Shown piece by piece: positions 1 through 8,388 of a stretch of 39,982 nt of DNA; within the stretch, counting starts at the first letter, position 1, and every line of letters starts with the position of its first letter. The notes below the pieces were generated by a model that was not told where the DNA came from, searched no databases, and saw only the letters and a program-made list of their open reading frames with translations. A program made the position numbers and the translations under genes. The DNA is from Candidatus Thorarchaeota archaeon (GTDB taxonomy: Archaea > Asgardarchaeota > Thorarchaeia > Thorarchaeales > Thorarchaeaceae). The stretch covers positions 1 to 39,982 of the forward strand of contig JAEORO010000050.1 of assembly GCA_016840855.1 (NCBI GenBank). The letters run 5' to 3'.

Positions 1-1629
1 CTCACCAGTTGAGCCTTCAAGACCCATCCTGTATGGATAGGTACCAGTGCTCTTGACGAAGGGTGAGATGTAGTTATCAGGGTCAGCGTAGTCAGGCATC
101 CAACCAAGGAAGAAGATTGGCAATTGCCTCTCCCTGACTTGGTAGAGATAGCTTGCCCACTCAAGACCATATACATCGATGGTAAGAGGTGTGGATGGAT
201 CAGTCGAAGCTGGATCAGCAACGATTGCCTCTATAGCCGACTTGAGCAGTAGGCTAGCACCCTCACGGCCAGTGTTACCCTCGTTGTAATAGATGTTTAC
301 CTGATATGAGTTGTTTGCAAAGATAGCGTCCAATCCATTTTCCATGGCTAGGTTCCAGTGTGTGACTGCTGTAGCTATGTCCGTTACGTATGGGACTATT
401 GCATCATTATGTCCGAATAGACCTTGTGGAATTGGTCCAGCCAGTGGAATAGCAATTCCGTTTAGGAGATTGTTGATATATGCATCATAATCGAATGCGT
501 ATGTTAAAGCTGTTCTTAGCTCCCAGTCTTTGAATGGATTCAGAACGATTTCGCCTGAGTAGTTCAGGTAGTCGTTCATGTTGAACCCGAGGAACGCTAC
601 ATTGTAGTTCGGTAGACCTGTCCAGACCTTGACATCAGGATTGAGACTCTGTCCAATACCATTAGGATTGCGAGTGGTAACGTTGTTCCAGATATCATAG
701 GCATTGGTTGTAAGCCAATCACAGGAATCAGTAGTACCAGCTTGCAAGTTCAGCATCCTGCTGTTTATGTCAACGTTCTTCTTCCATGTGACCTCAGTGA
801 CTGTACCTGCGTAGGGATGAGTTAGCTTTGCATCTGCAGCTCTCCAATAGTTATCATTGCGAACTATTGTGAGTCTGTCATTGTCAATCCACTCCTCAAA
901 AATGAATGGGCCAGTACCACACATGTCACTGTCCAAGGTGAAGTCATCACTCACAGGTGACATTCCACCATGAGCCATAAAGAAGGTTGGGCTGATCATT
1001 GCACCAACAGCATATGTGATAGCAGGCAGGAATGGTGCAAATGCGTATTCAAGGTGAATCTCAACTTCGTAGTCACCTGTTACAACAACTGCACTGACGT
1101 TCGCTTGCCAGTTTGCCCAAGCTGCAATGTGCTCAGGACTTCTGTCTCCATACCCGAATACTGCATCCTCAACGGCTTGACCACCGAGGATTGGTTCTGC
1201 GACCATCCATACTGGACCAAAACCATCATCCCAACCACGTCCCAACATTCGCCAGAAGTTCATCTGGACGCAGGTCGCGTTGAAGGGTGTTCCATCATGG
1301 AATGTGACGCCTTCACGAAGTGTGAAGGTGTAGGTCTTTCCATCTGCTGATATTTCTACATCAGTAGCAAGCAGTGGAACAGATGGTGTTGTGTCTGCAG
1401 TATCCCACGGATAAGTATACAACGTTTCATAAACGTTGAAACTTACATGTGAACCAGCTGACTCGTAGTCCTTGTGTGGATCTAGGTAATCAGGAAGCGC
1501 TATTGTTTCAAAAACAATGTCCTGTTCTTCTGCAAGTGTTATTGCAGGAGGTGCCAGAAGAATATATGCTCCAACTGAACCTATCACAACGATGATTACG
1601 ACGACAGCTATTAATTGATTTCTCTCCAT
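1..1629 (-). CDS. Peptide/oligopeptide ABC transporter solute-binding protein (family 5), C-terminus outside window
   Basis: Extracytoplasmic peptide-capture subunit of the importer encoded divergently at 1923-6902. The frame is open from the ATG at 1629 to the window edge (543 codons visible, no stop), so the C-terminus is missing. The N-terminus (MERNQLIAVVV...) is a single hydrophobic helix of about 20 residues with no lipobox cysteine, so it is probably a membrane anchor or an uncleaved signal. Family 5 features follow: a segment reading YTFTLREGVTFHDGTPF near residue 95, an NDNYW segment, and a late ADPDNY segment. An in-frame ATG at 1638 (MDDMERNQ) is the alternative start. I prefer 1629 because the second binding protein in this window also begins MERNQ. 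No Shine-Dalgarno is visible, so the message may be leaderless. The family assignment is firm; the exact ligand is unknown. Confidence 0.93.
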   Translation of the reverse strand, partial: MERNQLIAVVVIIVVIGSVGAYILLAPPAITLAEEQDIVFETIALPDYLDPHKDYESAGSHVSFNVYETLYTYPWDTADTTPSVPLLATDVEISADGKTYTFTLREGVTFHDGTPFNATCVQMNFWRMLGRGWDDGFGPVWMVAEPILGGQAVEDAVFGYGDRSPEHIAAWANWQANVSAVVVTGDYEVEIHLEYAFAPFLPAITYAVGAMISPTFFMAHGGMSPVSDDFTLDSDMCGTGPFIFEEWIDNDRLTIVRNDNYWRAADAKLTHPYAGTVTEVTWKKNVDINSRMLNLQAGTTDSCDWLTTNAYDIWNNVTTRNPNGIGQSLNPDVKVWTGLPNYNVAFLGFNMNDYLNYSGEIVLNPFKDWELRTALTYAFDYDAYINNLLNGIAIPLAGPIPQGLFGHNDAIVPYVTDIATAVTHWNLAMENGLDAIFANNSYQVNIYYNEGNTGREGASLLLKSAIEAIVADPASTDPSTPLTIDVYGLEWASYLYQVRERQLPIFFLGWMPDYADPDNYISPFVKSTGTYPYRMGLEGSTGE

Positions 1630-1651
1630 GTCATCCATCTCGTGTTTTTAA

Positions 1652-1687
1652 GTTGCGCTATGAACGATTCAGTGAATGAATCGCAAC
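1652..1687. promoter_or_regulatory. Nested inverted repeats upstream of the binding-protein gene (candidate operator)
   Basis: Two overlapping dyads lie in the 293-bp divergent region. CGATTCA (1665-1671) and TGAATCG (1677-1683) are perfect 7-bp arms with a 5-nt spacer. GTTGCG (1652-1657) and CGCAAC (1682-1687) are outer arms. They start 23 bp before the ATG at 1629, a likely position for a repressor or activator acting on that gene. Operator function is inferred. Confidence 0.4.
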
Positions 1688-1890
1688 AACAAACTAGACT
1701 GATATCAAAATCATGAAACTCTGTATCAGCCTAACTTCGCTATTAGCTCTCACGCAAGACTCAGACACTAATATAGCTTACGTTTCAATTGGTGTCATCT
1801 GATATTATTGGGTCGCCATTGATGACAACCAAAAGCTTAAGTATTACACACTATCCGCAGCCAGTAGTTTACGAGACTGGATTCCTATGC

Positions 1891-1900
1891 ATATGTAAAC
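1891..1900 (+). promoter_or_regulatory. TATA-like box for the dppBCDF operon
   Basis: ATATGTAAAC is centred about 27 bp before the ATG at 1923, which has no Shine-Dalgarno. This spacing fits a leaderless archaeal transcript. A second AT-rich candidate, AGCTTAAGTA at about 1834-1843, would give a leader of about 55 nt. Confidence 0.4.
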
Positions 1901-1922
1901 AAGCCATTTTGGGGATTCCTCC

Positions 1923-2957
1923 ATGAAACTCAGGGACTTTATACTTCGAAGGATAATTTTAGCCATTCCAGTAGTGTTTGGTGTATTGACTATAACATGG
2001 TTTCTCTCATACGTAGTTGGTGATCCTTTAGCCATGTACGTTACAGAGCGAACTCCGGATGCCGCAATACCTGGTATCATACGAGCTCGCGGTCTGGACC
2101 AACCACTAGTTGTGCAGTATTTCCTGTATTTGAGTGCTTTATTCCGAGGAGACTGGGGCGTAAGTACTACTACAGGTGCTGACTTGCCTGTTCTCACTGT
2201 TCTTGCTATGTTGTTCCCTGCAACTATTGAGCTGTCAATTGTTGCAATGATAATCGCTATAGTTCTTGGTATTCCACTAGGTATCATATCAGCAACAAGG
2301 AAAGACAAAGTTGCGGATCACATCACTCGTATCTTTGCACTCACAGGGGTTTCGATGCCAATCTTTTGGTTTGGTTTAATGTTGAAGTATGTACTCTTCT
2401 TTCAATTTTCACAATGGAACCTTCCGCATCTTCCAGGCGGAGACCGATATAATTATCGTGCATTTTCTTGGACTCCTACCACTGGATTTCTCCTCATAGA
2501 TTCACTGGTGTTTGAACACAGTCCGGCTCTATTCGTAGATGCTCTAGTGCATCTTGTTATGCCTGGTTTCTGTCTTGGATATATCACTCTAGCAATAATC
2601 ACTAGGATGATGCGCTCAAGTATGCTTGAGGTGATAAAAGAAGATTACATAACTCTAGCAAAGTCAAAAGGGCTTACAGAAAGAGTTGTAATCTATAAGC
2701 ACGCATTGAGGAATGCACTCATTCCAACTGTCACTGTGATTGGCTTGGCTTTTGGTGGACTGATAACTGGAGCTGTTTTAACGGAAACTATTTTCAATTG
2801 GCCTGGATTGGGACGTTGGGCTACAAGTTCAATTCTGAACTCTGACATCGCGGCCATCAATGGATTCACGCTGCTTGTTGCATTTATCTTTGTCACAGCG
2901 AATTTCATCGTTGACATGATTTATGGTGTTCTCGATCCACGAATAAGATTTGGATAA
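1923..2957 (+). CDS. Peptide ABC transporter permease, DppB/OppB type
   Basis: Integral-membrane subunit that pairs with the DppC-type protein immediately downstream to form the translocation channel. The 344-residue length is normal for the family. The first helix follows a basic start (FILRRIILAIPVVFGVLTITW), as usual in DppB. The coupling-helix EAA-type loop is seen near residues 240-265 (the ITLAKSKGL segment), and the C-terminal DPRIR tail is typical. The start at 1923 has no GGAGG, so translation is probably leaderless. First gene of a tightly packed plus-strand operon. Confidence 0.93.
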   Translation: MKLRDFILRRIILAIPVVFGVLTITWFLSYVVGDPLAMYVTERTPDAAIPGIIRARGLDQPLVVQYFLYLSALFRGDWGVSTTTGADLPVLTVLAMLFPATIELSIVAMIIAIVLGIPLGIISATRKDKVADHITRIFALTGVSMPIFWFGLMLKYVLFFQFSQWNLPHLPGGDRYNYRAFSWTPTTGFLLIDSLVFEHSPALFVDALVHLVMPGFCLGYITLAIITRMMRSSMLEVIKEDYITLAKSKGLTERVVIYKHALRNALIPTVTVIGLAFGGLITGAVLTETIFNWPGLGRWATSSILNSDIAAINGFTLLVAFIFVTANFIVDMIYGVLDPRIRFG

Positions 2958-2973
2958 CGGAGGTGTATGTAAA

Positions 2974-4698
2974 ATGGACTCAGACTCACAGTATCCCAAT
3001 ATACAAGATGAAGCTCAGAACTTTACAACAGTTCGCGCCCTCGCATTATTACAGATACTCTTCGTTGTGGTTAGTCTAATGTTTGGTGGGATAATATTCA
3101 TCGGTAACTTCGTTTATGCAATTGAGGGATGGTTGGATATTGCAGTCGATGTTCCAGAATTTCTTGGAGCATGGTTGCTACAGAGCCTAATCATTCTAAT
3201 GTTGACTGTCTTCCTTCTAAGATCGAATCAAGGGGTCATGGAACGAATCCCAGATGCCTTTGGTTCCTCATTCTACCTATATCTCTTCTTGGCTGTTATT
3301 TATGCAACAATTGGTTGGATTGGTCTCATATTCATTGGTGTAATAGGTCTTCAACTGATATTATTGTTCCTTCCAAGTGTACGATATTTCTGGTTCGACG
3401 AGTTTAAAGAGGATACAAAACCACGAATTAAGGAAACTCGTTTCACACTGCATCTCGTTAGGAAAAGTCCGTTGGTTGTAATAGGAATTGCAATCATTGT
3501 ATTCATGACTGGAGTCGCTCTTGCAGCACCTTGGCTAGCTCCCTATAAAGGCACAGACATGGTCTTTGATGATGTCAGACTTCCACCTGGATCTCCAAGC
3601 AATGATATCAAACAAAACTACGAATATCTCCTGGAAAATAGATATTTCGATCCAGTAATAATGCCTGACTACAGATACGGTGAGGTGAGAATAACCGAGA
3701 AATATCTTGAAACTATTGAGATTCCACAACTTTTCATTGGTGTCAGTGATCTGAGAACTGGTGGTGATTTCGTATCGGTTAATGTCACCTTCAGAATCTA
3801 TAGTCTCAACTTAACAGATTACGAGGTTATGACAGCAGCCGAACGAAAACCCTATCTCTATGCAAATGTGTCAGTTCTCAATCAAAATCTTTTGCAGTAT
3901 ATCCGACTTCCAGATGAGGTGGGCAACTATGTTTGGGAGCTTCAATTCATTGCACCCTATAAAACAACCACCTGGTCTGCAAACACTAGGGTTGTGATTG
4001 CTTATTTCAGTATCTACCCTATTCATATTTGGGGTACTGACAACTATGGTGGTGATATTTATAGTCGTATCATTTGGGGTGCCCAAGAAGACCTTCGGAT
4101 TGCGCTTAGTGTGGTGTTGGTTGCTCTTACATCCGGAGCAATCATTGGCGCAGCATCTGGCTACTTTGGTGGCAAACTGGATGAGCTTGTGATGCGGATC
4201 ACTGATATCTTCTTTGCATTTCCGGGACTTGTGTTAGCCATGGCAATTGTCATGGCAATAGGTGTAAGAAGTTTGGGTACTATTAGTATAGCCTTAATGA
4301 TTACCTGGTGGCCCACTTATGCTCGTCTTGTTAGAGGACAGGTTCTCTCAGAGCGGGAGAAGCTCTACATTGAGGCTGCACGGTCTTCTGGAGCAAGCGA
4401 TACCAGAATTCTGTTCAGTCACATTCTTCCCAATACCATTCAACCGGTGATTGTTCAGGCTACGATGGATTTCGGTGCAGTTCTCCTAGTAGCTGCTGGT
4501 CTGTCCTTCATTGGTTTTGGTCCACCAGTTGGTACTGCGGAGTGGGGCATGATGATTGCTAGAGGTCAGAACTATATCCTTAGTTCGCCATGGATGACAC
4601 TCTATCCAGGGCTGGCAATACTTGTTACAGCGCTTGCATTCAATCTGGTGGGAGATGGAGTTAGAGATATCCTGGATCCAAAACTGCGACGGAGATGA
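2974..4698 (+). CDS. Peptide ABC transporter permease, DppC/OppC type, enlarged
   Basis: Second channel subunit. The start is set at ATG 2974 by GGAGGTG at 2959-2965, with 8 nt of spacing; the in-frame ATG at 2950 overlaps dppB and has no such site. The 574 residues are almost twice the usual 300. Residues 25-137 form about four extra membrane helices. Residues 157-190 match the OppC N-terminal helix. About 160 residues (roughly 190-350) form an extracytoplasmic insertion before the family motif HIWGTDNYGGD. The membrane domain with its EAA loop (EAARSSGASD) and a terminal DPKLRRR complete the protein. The insertion may contact the binding protein or anchor a substrate; this is inference. Confidence 0.93.
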   Translation: MDSDSQYPNIQDEAQNFTTVRALALLQILFVVVSLMFGGIIFIGNFVYAIEGWLDIAVDVPEFLGAWLLQSLIILMLTVFLLRSNQGVMERIPDAFGSSFYLYLFLAVIYATIGWIGLIFIGVIGLQLILLFLPSVRYFWFDEFKEDTKPRIKETRFTLHLVRKSPLVVIGIAIIVFMTGVALAAPWLAPYKGTDMVFDDVRLPPGSPSNDIKQNYEYLLENRYFDPVIMPDYRYGEVRITEKYLETIEIPQLFIGVSDLRTGGDFVSVNVTFRIYSLNLTDYEVMTAAERKPYLYANVSVLNQNLLQYIRLPDEVGNYVWELQFIAPYKTTTWSANTRVVIAYFSIYPIHIWGTDNYGGDIYSRIIWGAQEDLRIALSVVLVALTSGAIIGAASGYFGGKLDELVMRITDIFFAFPGLVLAMAIVMAIGVRSLGTISIALMITWWPTYARLVRGQVLSEREKLYIEAARSSGASDTRILFSHILPNTIQPVIVQATMDFGAVLLVAAGLSFIGFGPPVGTAEWGMMIARGQNYILSSPWMTLYPGLAILVTALAFNLVGDGVRDILDPKLRRR

Positions 4699-4702
4699 TA
4701 CA

Positions 4703-5860
4703 ATGACAATGTCTGAAGAACTAGTACTGCATGTCAAAGACCTGTTTGTTAACTTCTACACGTATGAAGGAGTCGTGAAAGCACTCGATGGAGTCATAAT
4801 GTTCCTTCGAAGAGGCGACACAATGGGTGTTGTTGGAGAAACAGGTTGCGGAAAGAGTGTAACAGCAAAAGCTATCCTCCGTCTAGTTGAGGCACCTGGA
4901 AAGATTGAAGATGGGCAAATCTTGTTTTATGACAAAGAGGAAGAGTCCCAAGAGATACAGGAACTTGACTTGGCTCAACTTGCACCAGAAGAAATGCTTG
5001 AGATTCGTGGAAATAAGATTTCGATTGTGTTTCAGGATCCTGCGACCTATCCTAATCCTGTTTTCCGAATTGGTGACCAAATCGCGGAAGTAATTCAACT
5101 TCACCAAGATCTGTCACTTGATGTCCTCTATATGAAGATAGCAAAGCTTGAACTTGCTCTATCTGAAGCAACCTCTGATGAAAACCGAGCCGAAATCGAG
5201 AGTAAGATTGCATACTACAAACAGCAATTGGATGCCCCTCCTGAACCGGATAAGAAGTCGATGAAGGAGGCTGCAAAGTTGAAAGCTATTGAGATGCTTA
5301 GACTAGTCCGAATGCCGGCACCAGAACAGGTTGTCAATCAATATCCTCATGAGCTTTCAGGAGGTATGAGACAAAGAGCATTGATAGCTATGTCATTAGC
5401 GTGCAATCCAAGTATCTTGATTTGTGATGAAGCAACTACAGCATTAGATGTGACAGTCCAAGCACAGGTACTCAAGCTATTAAACCAACTGAAAAAGGAA
5501 ATTGGCACTTCAATCATTGTCATCACACATGACATGGGCGTTGTTGCTGAAACATGTAACTGGGTGAATGTGATGTACGCCGGGACCACAGTGGAATCTT
5601 GTGCGACAGCTGAATTGTTTGAAAAGCCGCTTCATCCATACACAGATGGTCTCCTGACTGCTGTACCAAAACTTCATGAAGAGAAGGAGCGACTACCTCA
5701 GATTCGGGGGAATGTTCCAAATCTAATCATACCACCTCCCGGATGTCGTTTCCATCCAAGATGTGATTATGCTACTGACATTTGCAAAGAGAAGAAACCA
5801 GTCTTAGAGGAGCTCGCACCAGGTCATTGGGTAGCCTGTCATCATCCGCTGACTGGTTAA
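4703..5860 (+). CDS. Peptide ABC transporter ATPase, DppD/OppD type
   Basis: Cytoplasmic ATPase that powers the importer together with the next gene. ATG 4703 is chosen because GGAGA at 4691-4695 lies 7 nt upstream; ATG 4709 is the alternative. Visible motifs are Walker A GETGCGKS (about residues 45-52), Q-loop VFQDPATYPNP, signature LSGGMRQR, Walker B LICDEATTALD and switch ITHD. A charged, helical insertion of about 55 residues (about 135-190) lies between the Q-loop and the signature. The C-terminal oligopeptide-transporter domain has the cysteine pattern GCRFHPRC...DIC...ACHH seen in the family, which in some members binds an iron-sulfur cluster. All catalytic motifs are intact. Confidence 0.95.
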   Translation: MTMSEELVLHVKDLFVNFYTYEGVVKALDGVIMFLRRGDTMGVVGETGCGKSVTAKAILRLVEAPGKIEDGQILFYDKEEESQEIQELDLAQLAPEEMLEIRGNKISIVFQDPATYPNPVFRIGDQIAEVIQLHQDLSLDVLYMKIAKLELALSEATSDENRAEIESKIAYYKQQLDAPPEPDKKSMKEAAKLKAIEMLRLVRMPAPEQVVNQYPHELSGGMRQRALIAMSLACNPSILICDEATTALDVTVQAQVLKLLNQLKKEIGTSIIVITHDMGVVAETCNWVNVMYAGTTVESCATAELFEKPLHPYTDGLLTAVPKLHEEKERLPQIRGNVPNLIIPPPGCRFHPRCDYATDICKEKKPVLEELAPGHWVACHHPLTG

Positions 5861-5873
5861 GGAGGCAACATAA

Positions 5874-6902
5874 ATGAGCGATACATTAATCCGAACTGAA
5901 AATCTCAAGAAACACTTTCCATTGACAGGTGGTGTTTTCCGAAAGATCATTGGGAAAGTACATGCAGTCGATGGTGTTAATCTTGATATTAAGAAAGGTG
6001 AAACACTTGGAGTCGTAGGGGAGAGTGGTTGCGGAAAGACCACCCTTGGACGAACTATCCTTAGACTTATAGATCCTACGAGCGGAAAAATATTCTTTGA
6101 AAATGAGGATATCACAAAGCTCAAGGGAAGGGCTCTCAGAAAAGTCCGTTTCAACATGCAGATTGTTTTCCAAGATCCAATGGCTTCCCTTGATCCTCGT
6201 GTTACAATCAAGAACTCCATAGGAGAACCCTTGGTAGTAAATGGTGTGGCAAAGGGACGAAAGATGAGGTCAATTGTACTCGACCTGCTTCAAAAAGTTG
6301 GTTTGACTGAAGATCACCTCAATCGTTTTCCGCATGAGTTTTCAGGAGGACAAAGGCAGAGGATATGCATTGCACGGGCTCTTGCATTGAATCCGAAATT
6401 TGTTGTAATGGATGAACCTACTTCCAGTACGGATGTATCAGTTCAGGCTCAGACTTTGAATCTCATGAAAGACCTTCAGGATGAATTTGATTTGACTTAC
6501 ATGTTCATCTCACACAATCTCTCAGTCGTCAAGCACATGAGTGATCGACTTGCGGTGATGTACTTGGGTAAGGTGGTCGAAACAACTCCCCATGACATAT
6601 TCAAGAAACCACTTCATCCATATTCATTCGCGCTAGTATCTGCAGTTCCAATCCCAGATCCCCAGTTTGCGGGGAGAGCACAAATTCTATCAGGAGAAGT
6701 GCCAAGTCCAATTAGTCCTCCTCCAGGATGTAGATTCTATCCTCGATGTATTTTTGCACAGGATATTTGTAAGGTTGAGGACCCAATTCTTAGAGATATA
6801 GGCGATGGTCAACTGGTTGCGTGTCACTTCGCAGGAGAACTTGACTTTGGAAAAAGCGCGCAGATGGAATATGCTGACGCGGTCGATGGTACGCCTGCAT
6901 AG
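5874..6902 (+). CDS. Peptide ABC transporter ATPase, DppF/OppF type
   Basis: Partner ATPase of the DppD-type protein upstream. GGAGG at 5861-5865 directly follows the previous stop and lies 8 nt before ATG 5874, so the genes are probably translated in series. The 342 residues carry Walker A GESGCGKT, Q-loop VFQDPMASLDP, signature FSGGQRQR, Walker B VVMDEPTSSTD and switch SHN. The D-loop reads SSTD instead of the common SALD. The C-terminal family domain includes PPPGCRFYPRC and a final ACHF, giving the same four-cysteine layout as its partner. Function is firm; substrate range is not readable. Confidence 0.95.
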   Translation: MSDTLIRTENLKKHFPLTGGVFRKIIGKVHAVDGVNLDIKKGETLGVVGESGCGKTTLGRTILRLIDPTSGKIFFENEDITKLKGRALRKVRFNMQIVFQDPMASLDPRVTIKNSIGEPLVVNGVAKGRKMRSIVLDLLQKVGLTEDHLNRFPHEFSGGQRQRICIARALALNPKFVVMDEPTSSTDVSVQAQTLNLMKDLQDEFDLTYMFISHNLSVVKHMSDRLAVMYLGKVVETTPHDIFKKPLHPYSFALVSAVPIPDPQFAGRAQILSGEVPSPISPPPGCRFYPRCIFAQDICKVEDPILRDIGDGQLVACHFAGELDFGKSAQMEYADAVDGTPA

Positions 6903-6960
6903 TTATCATGCTTGCGATTCATTAAAGAACACAAGAATCCAATACCAGAGTGTGAAATAA

Positions 6961-7191
6961 ATGAACACAGATTTTGAGGACATCGAAGAAGAGAAAACTC
7001 CAGCTGAAGAAGAGGAAGAAATCGATTGGTTGGATTACGCGCAGGTTGAAGAAGACGCTCTTCGTCCATTAGATGGTAAAGATTATGTTGCTCTTTTCAT
7101 AGCATCAATACAGACGATATTTCTGCCTTTGATTGTCCTCATCTTTGTGTTGATTGCATTCAATTTCTGGCTGCAGATTGTGGCGGGATAA
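6961..7191 (+). CDS. Small acidic single-pass membrane protein (hypothetical)
   Basis: A 76-residue protein with an acidic N-terminal half (EEEKTPAEEEEE run, residues 9-20) and one C-terminal hydrophobic helix of about 25 residues (about 48-73). It lies 58 nt after dppF on the same strand and 2 nt before the next small membrane gene, so it probably belongs to the importer operon. No recognised family. It could be an accessory or stabilising subunit of the transporter; that rests on position only. A weak AT-rich element near 6918-6926 could be an internal promoter. Confidence 0.7.
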   Translation: MNTDFEDIEEEKTPAEEEEEIDWLDYAQVEEDALRPLDGKDYVALFIASIQTIFLPLIVLIFVLIAFNFWLQIVAG

Positions 7192-7193
7192 GC

Positions 7194-7538
7194 GTGAGTG
7201 ATTTATCCAAACTCCTACTTGAAACTTGGATTATTTCAAGTATGCTGGCCTTCATTAATGCAATTGCAGCTCTGACAATTCATATAGCAACTGGAACAAA
7301 CTTCGATTTCTTCACAGCTGCAAATCTGATGATACCTGAATTTGGATTAATGCTAATTCTTGGGGCTTGTTTGATGAGTCGACAGCCTCTTGATGACAGC
7401 AAGCGATATGATTCGGAAGGTATCCCAACTCAATCGTGGCGATACGCCCTACTAGGCAAGAAGATACTTCTTGCATCGATTTTTCTGCTAGCATTTAGCG
7501 GGTTGTTTTATCTTCTAGGAATTGCCTTTCCGCCATGA
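7194..7538 (+). CDS. Small multi-pass membrane protein (hypothetical)
   Basis: A 114-residue protein with three hydrophobic segments (about residues 10-32, 45-61 and 88-111) separated by a polar loop (SRQPLDDSKRYDSEG). The start is a GTG 2 nt after the preceding stop, which implies translational coupling. It is the last gene of the dppBCDF run and ends 11 nt before a convergent gene. No family recognised. It is probably co-expressed with the peptide importer and with the single-pass protein before it; the two may form a small membrane complex, which is inference. Confidence 0.68.
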   Translation: MSDLSKLLLETWIISSMLAFINAIAALTIHIATGTNFDFFTAANLMIPEFGLMLILGACLMSRQPLDDSKRYDSEGIPTQSWRYALLGKKILLASIFLLAFSGLFYLLGIAFPP

Positions 7539-7549
7539 CCTTCTTAAAA

Positions 7550-8320
7550 TTAATAATGAACAACTGGCGCGTCTTCTTCATGTGATATTAAACGTTTACC
7601 TATTCTGAAACACACAAAGCTACCAATTCCAATGATACTAGCGATATAGATGATTGATATTGCAACGCTATAATTTAGAAGAAGAATAGCTGGTTCCCAA
7701 ATCAGATTGACAGTGAATAGAGCAATTGCTTGTGCAAAAAGAGTTGGGAGTAAACCGCCCCAAGGTGCTATCAAAATGAATACTGAAGCTAATATCACAT
7801 TCATGACTACTGAGTGTTTAATCGTATCATTTGCTATTTTTACATATACATAATCCTGAGCATTTAATTCATTCATTTTGACCTTCATAACTGCATCAAG
7901 AAGATTCTCAGCGTATCTTGGTCCTCCAGGTCCTACTGCAATCAAGATTCCTAAAAGAAAAATGACAATGACAGTACCAATTGCTCTAAGAGATTGGATG
8001 AAAACTAGTGCAAGAATCATTGAAGAAAGTGCTACGATGAAGCCAATCCAAATCCCCGCAAATAGAGTATTGTCTGCTAGGTGGTCCTGAAGAATTACCC
8101 CGATTCTTGAATGTGATTTCTTTGAGATGTTGTCTAAGACCCATTTATGAGAATAGCAACTCACATAACGAGTGTTCCCACTTGTATCAAGTCCAGATAC
8201 ATCATAAGTTTCCATCAGTTGTTGTTGAAGTCTTTTATGTAACCTGGTTTTTCTTAAGCGGTAAATTGTCACAAGGAGAATGAACGCGCCTGCGACTAGT
8301 AACCCAACTGTGTATTCCAT
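7550..8320 (-). CDS. Multi-pass membrane protein (hypothetical)
   Basis: About 256 residues with an N-terminal helix (MEYTVGLLVAGAFILLV), a basic polar segment (about residues 25-75), then five to six further helices (paired hydrophobic stretches near 80-130 and 165-245) and a short acidic cytoplasmic tail. ATG 8320 is preferred because AGGGG lies 7 nt upstream; ATG 8326 and a TTG at 8341 are possible. The gene converges on the dpp operon with an 11-nt gap. It follows the hypothetical gene at 8389 on the same strand with a gap of 68 nt, so the two may be co-transcribed. I do not recognise a family. Confidence 0.7.
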   Translation of the reverse strand: MEYTVGLLVAGAFILLVTIYRLRKTRLHKRLQQQLMETYDVSGLDTSGNTRYVSCYSHKWVLDNISKKSHSRIGVILQDHLADNTLFAGIWIGFIVALSSMILALVFIQSLRAIGTVIVIFLLGILIAVGPGGPRYAENLLDAVMKVKMNELNAQDYVYVKIANDTIKHSVVMNVILASVFILIAPWGGLLPTLFAQAIALFTVNLIWEPAILLLNYSVAISIIYIASIIGIGSFVCFRIGKRLISHEEDAPVVHY

Positions 8321-8388
8321 GTCCATTCCCCTGTATATCAATTTGAAATTAGAGATTGAGCTGAAGTAATCCGATTTTAAATTCTACT

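Noticed and set aside
970..1350. 126-codon plus-strand open frame
   Set aside because: Lies fully antisense to the peptide-binding protein; its composition (many Cys, Trp, His) is that of a shadow frame and no ribosome site precedes it.
1844..2308. 154-codon minus-strand open frame
   Set aside because: Antisense to the DppB permease, which has clear family motifs; the shadow has none.
2950..2973. Upstream in-frame start for DppC
   Set aside because: ATG 2950 overlaps the previous gene, while ATG 2974 has a perfect GGAGGTG at 8 nt.
4622..4702. 27-codon N-terminal extension of DppD
   Set aside because: Overlaps the end of dppC; GGAGA at 4691-4695 selects ATG 4703.
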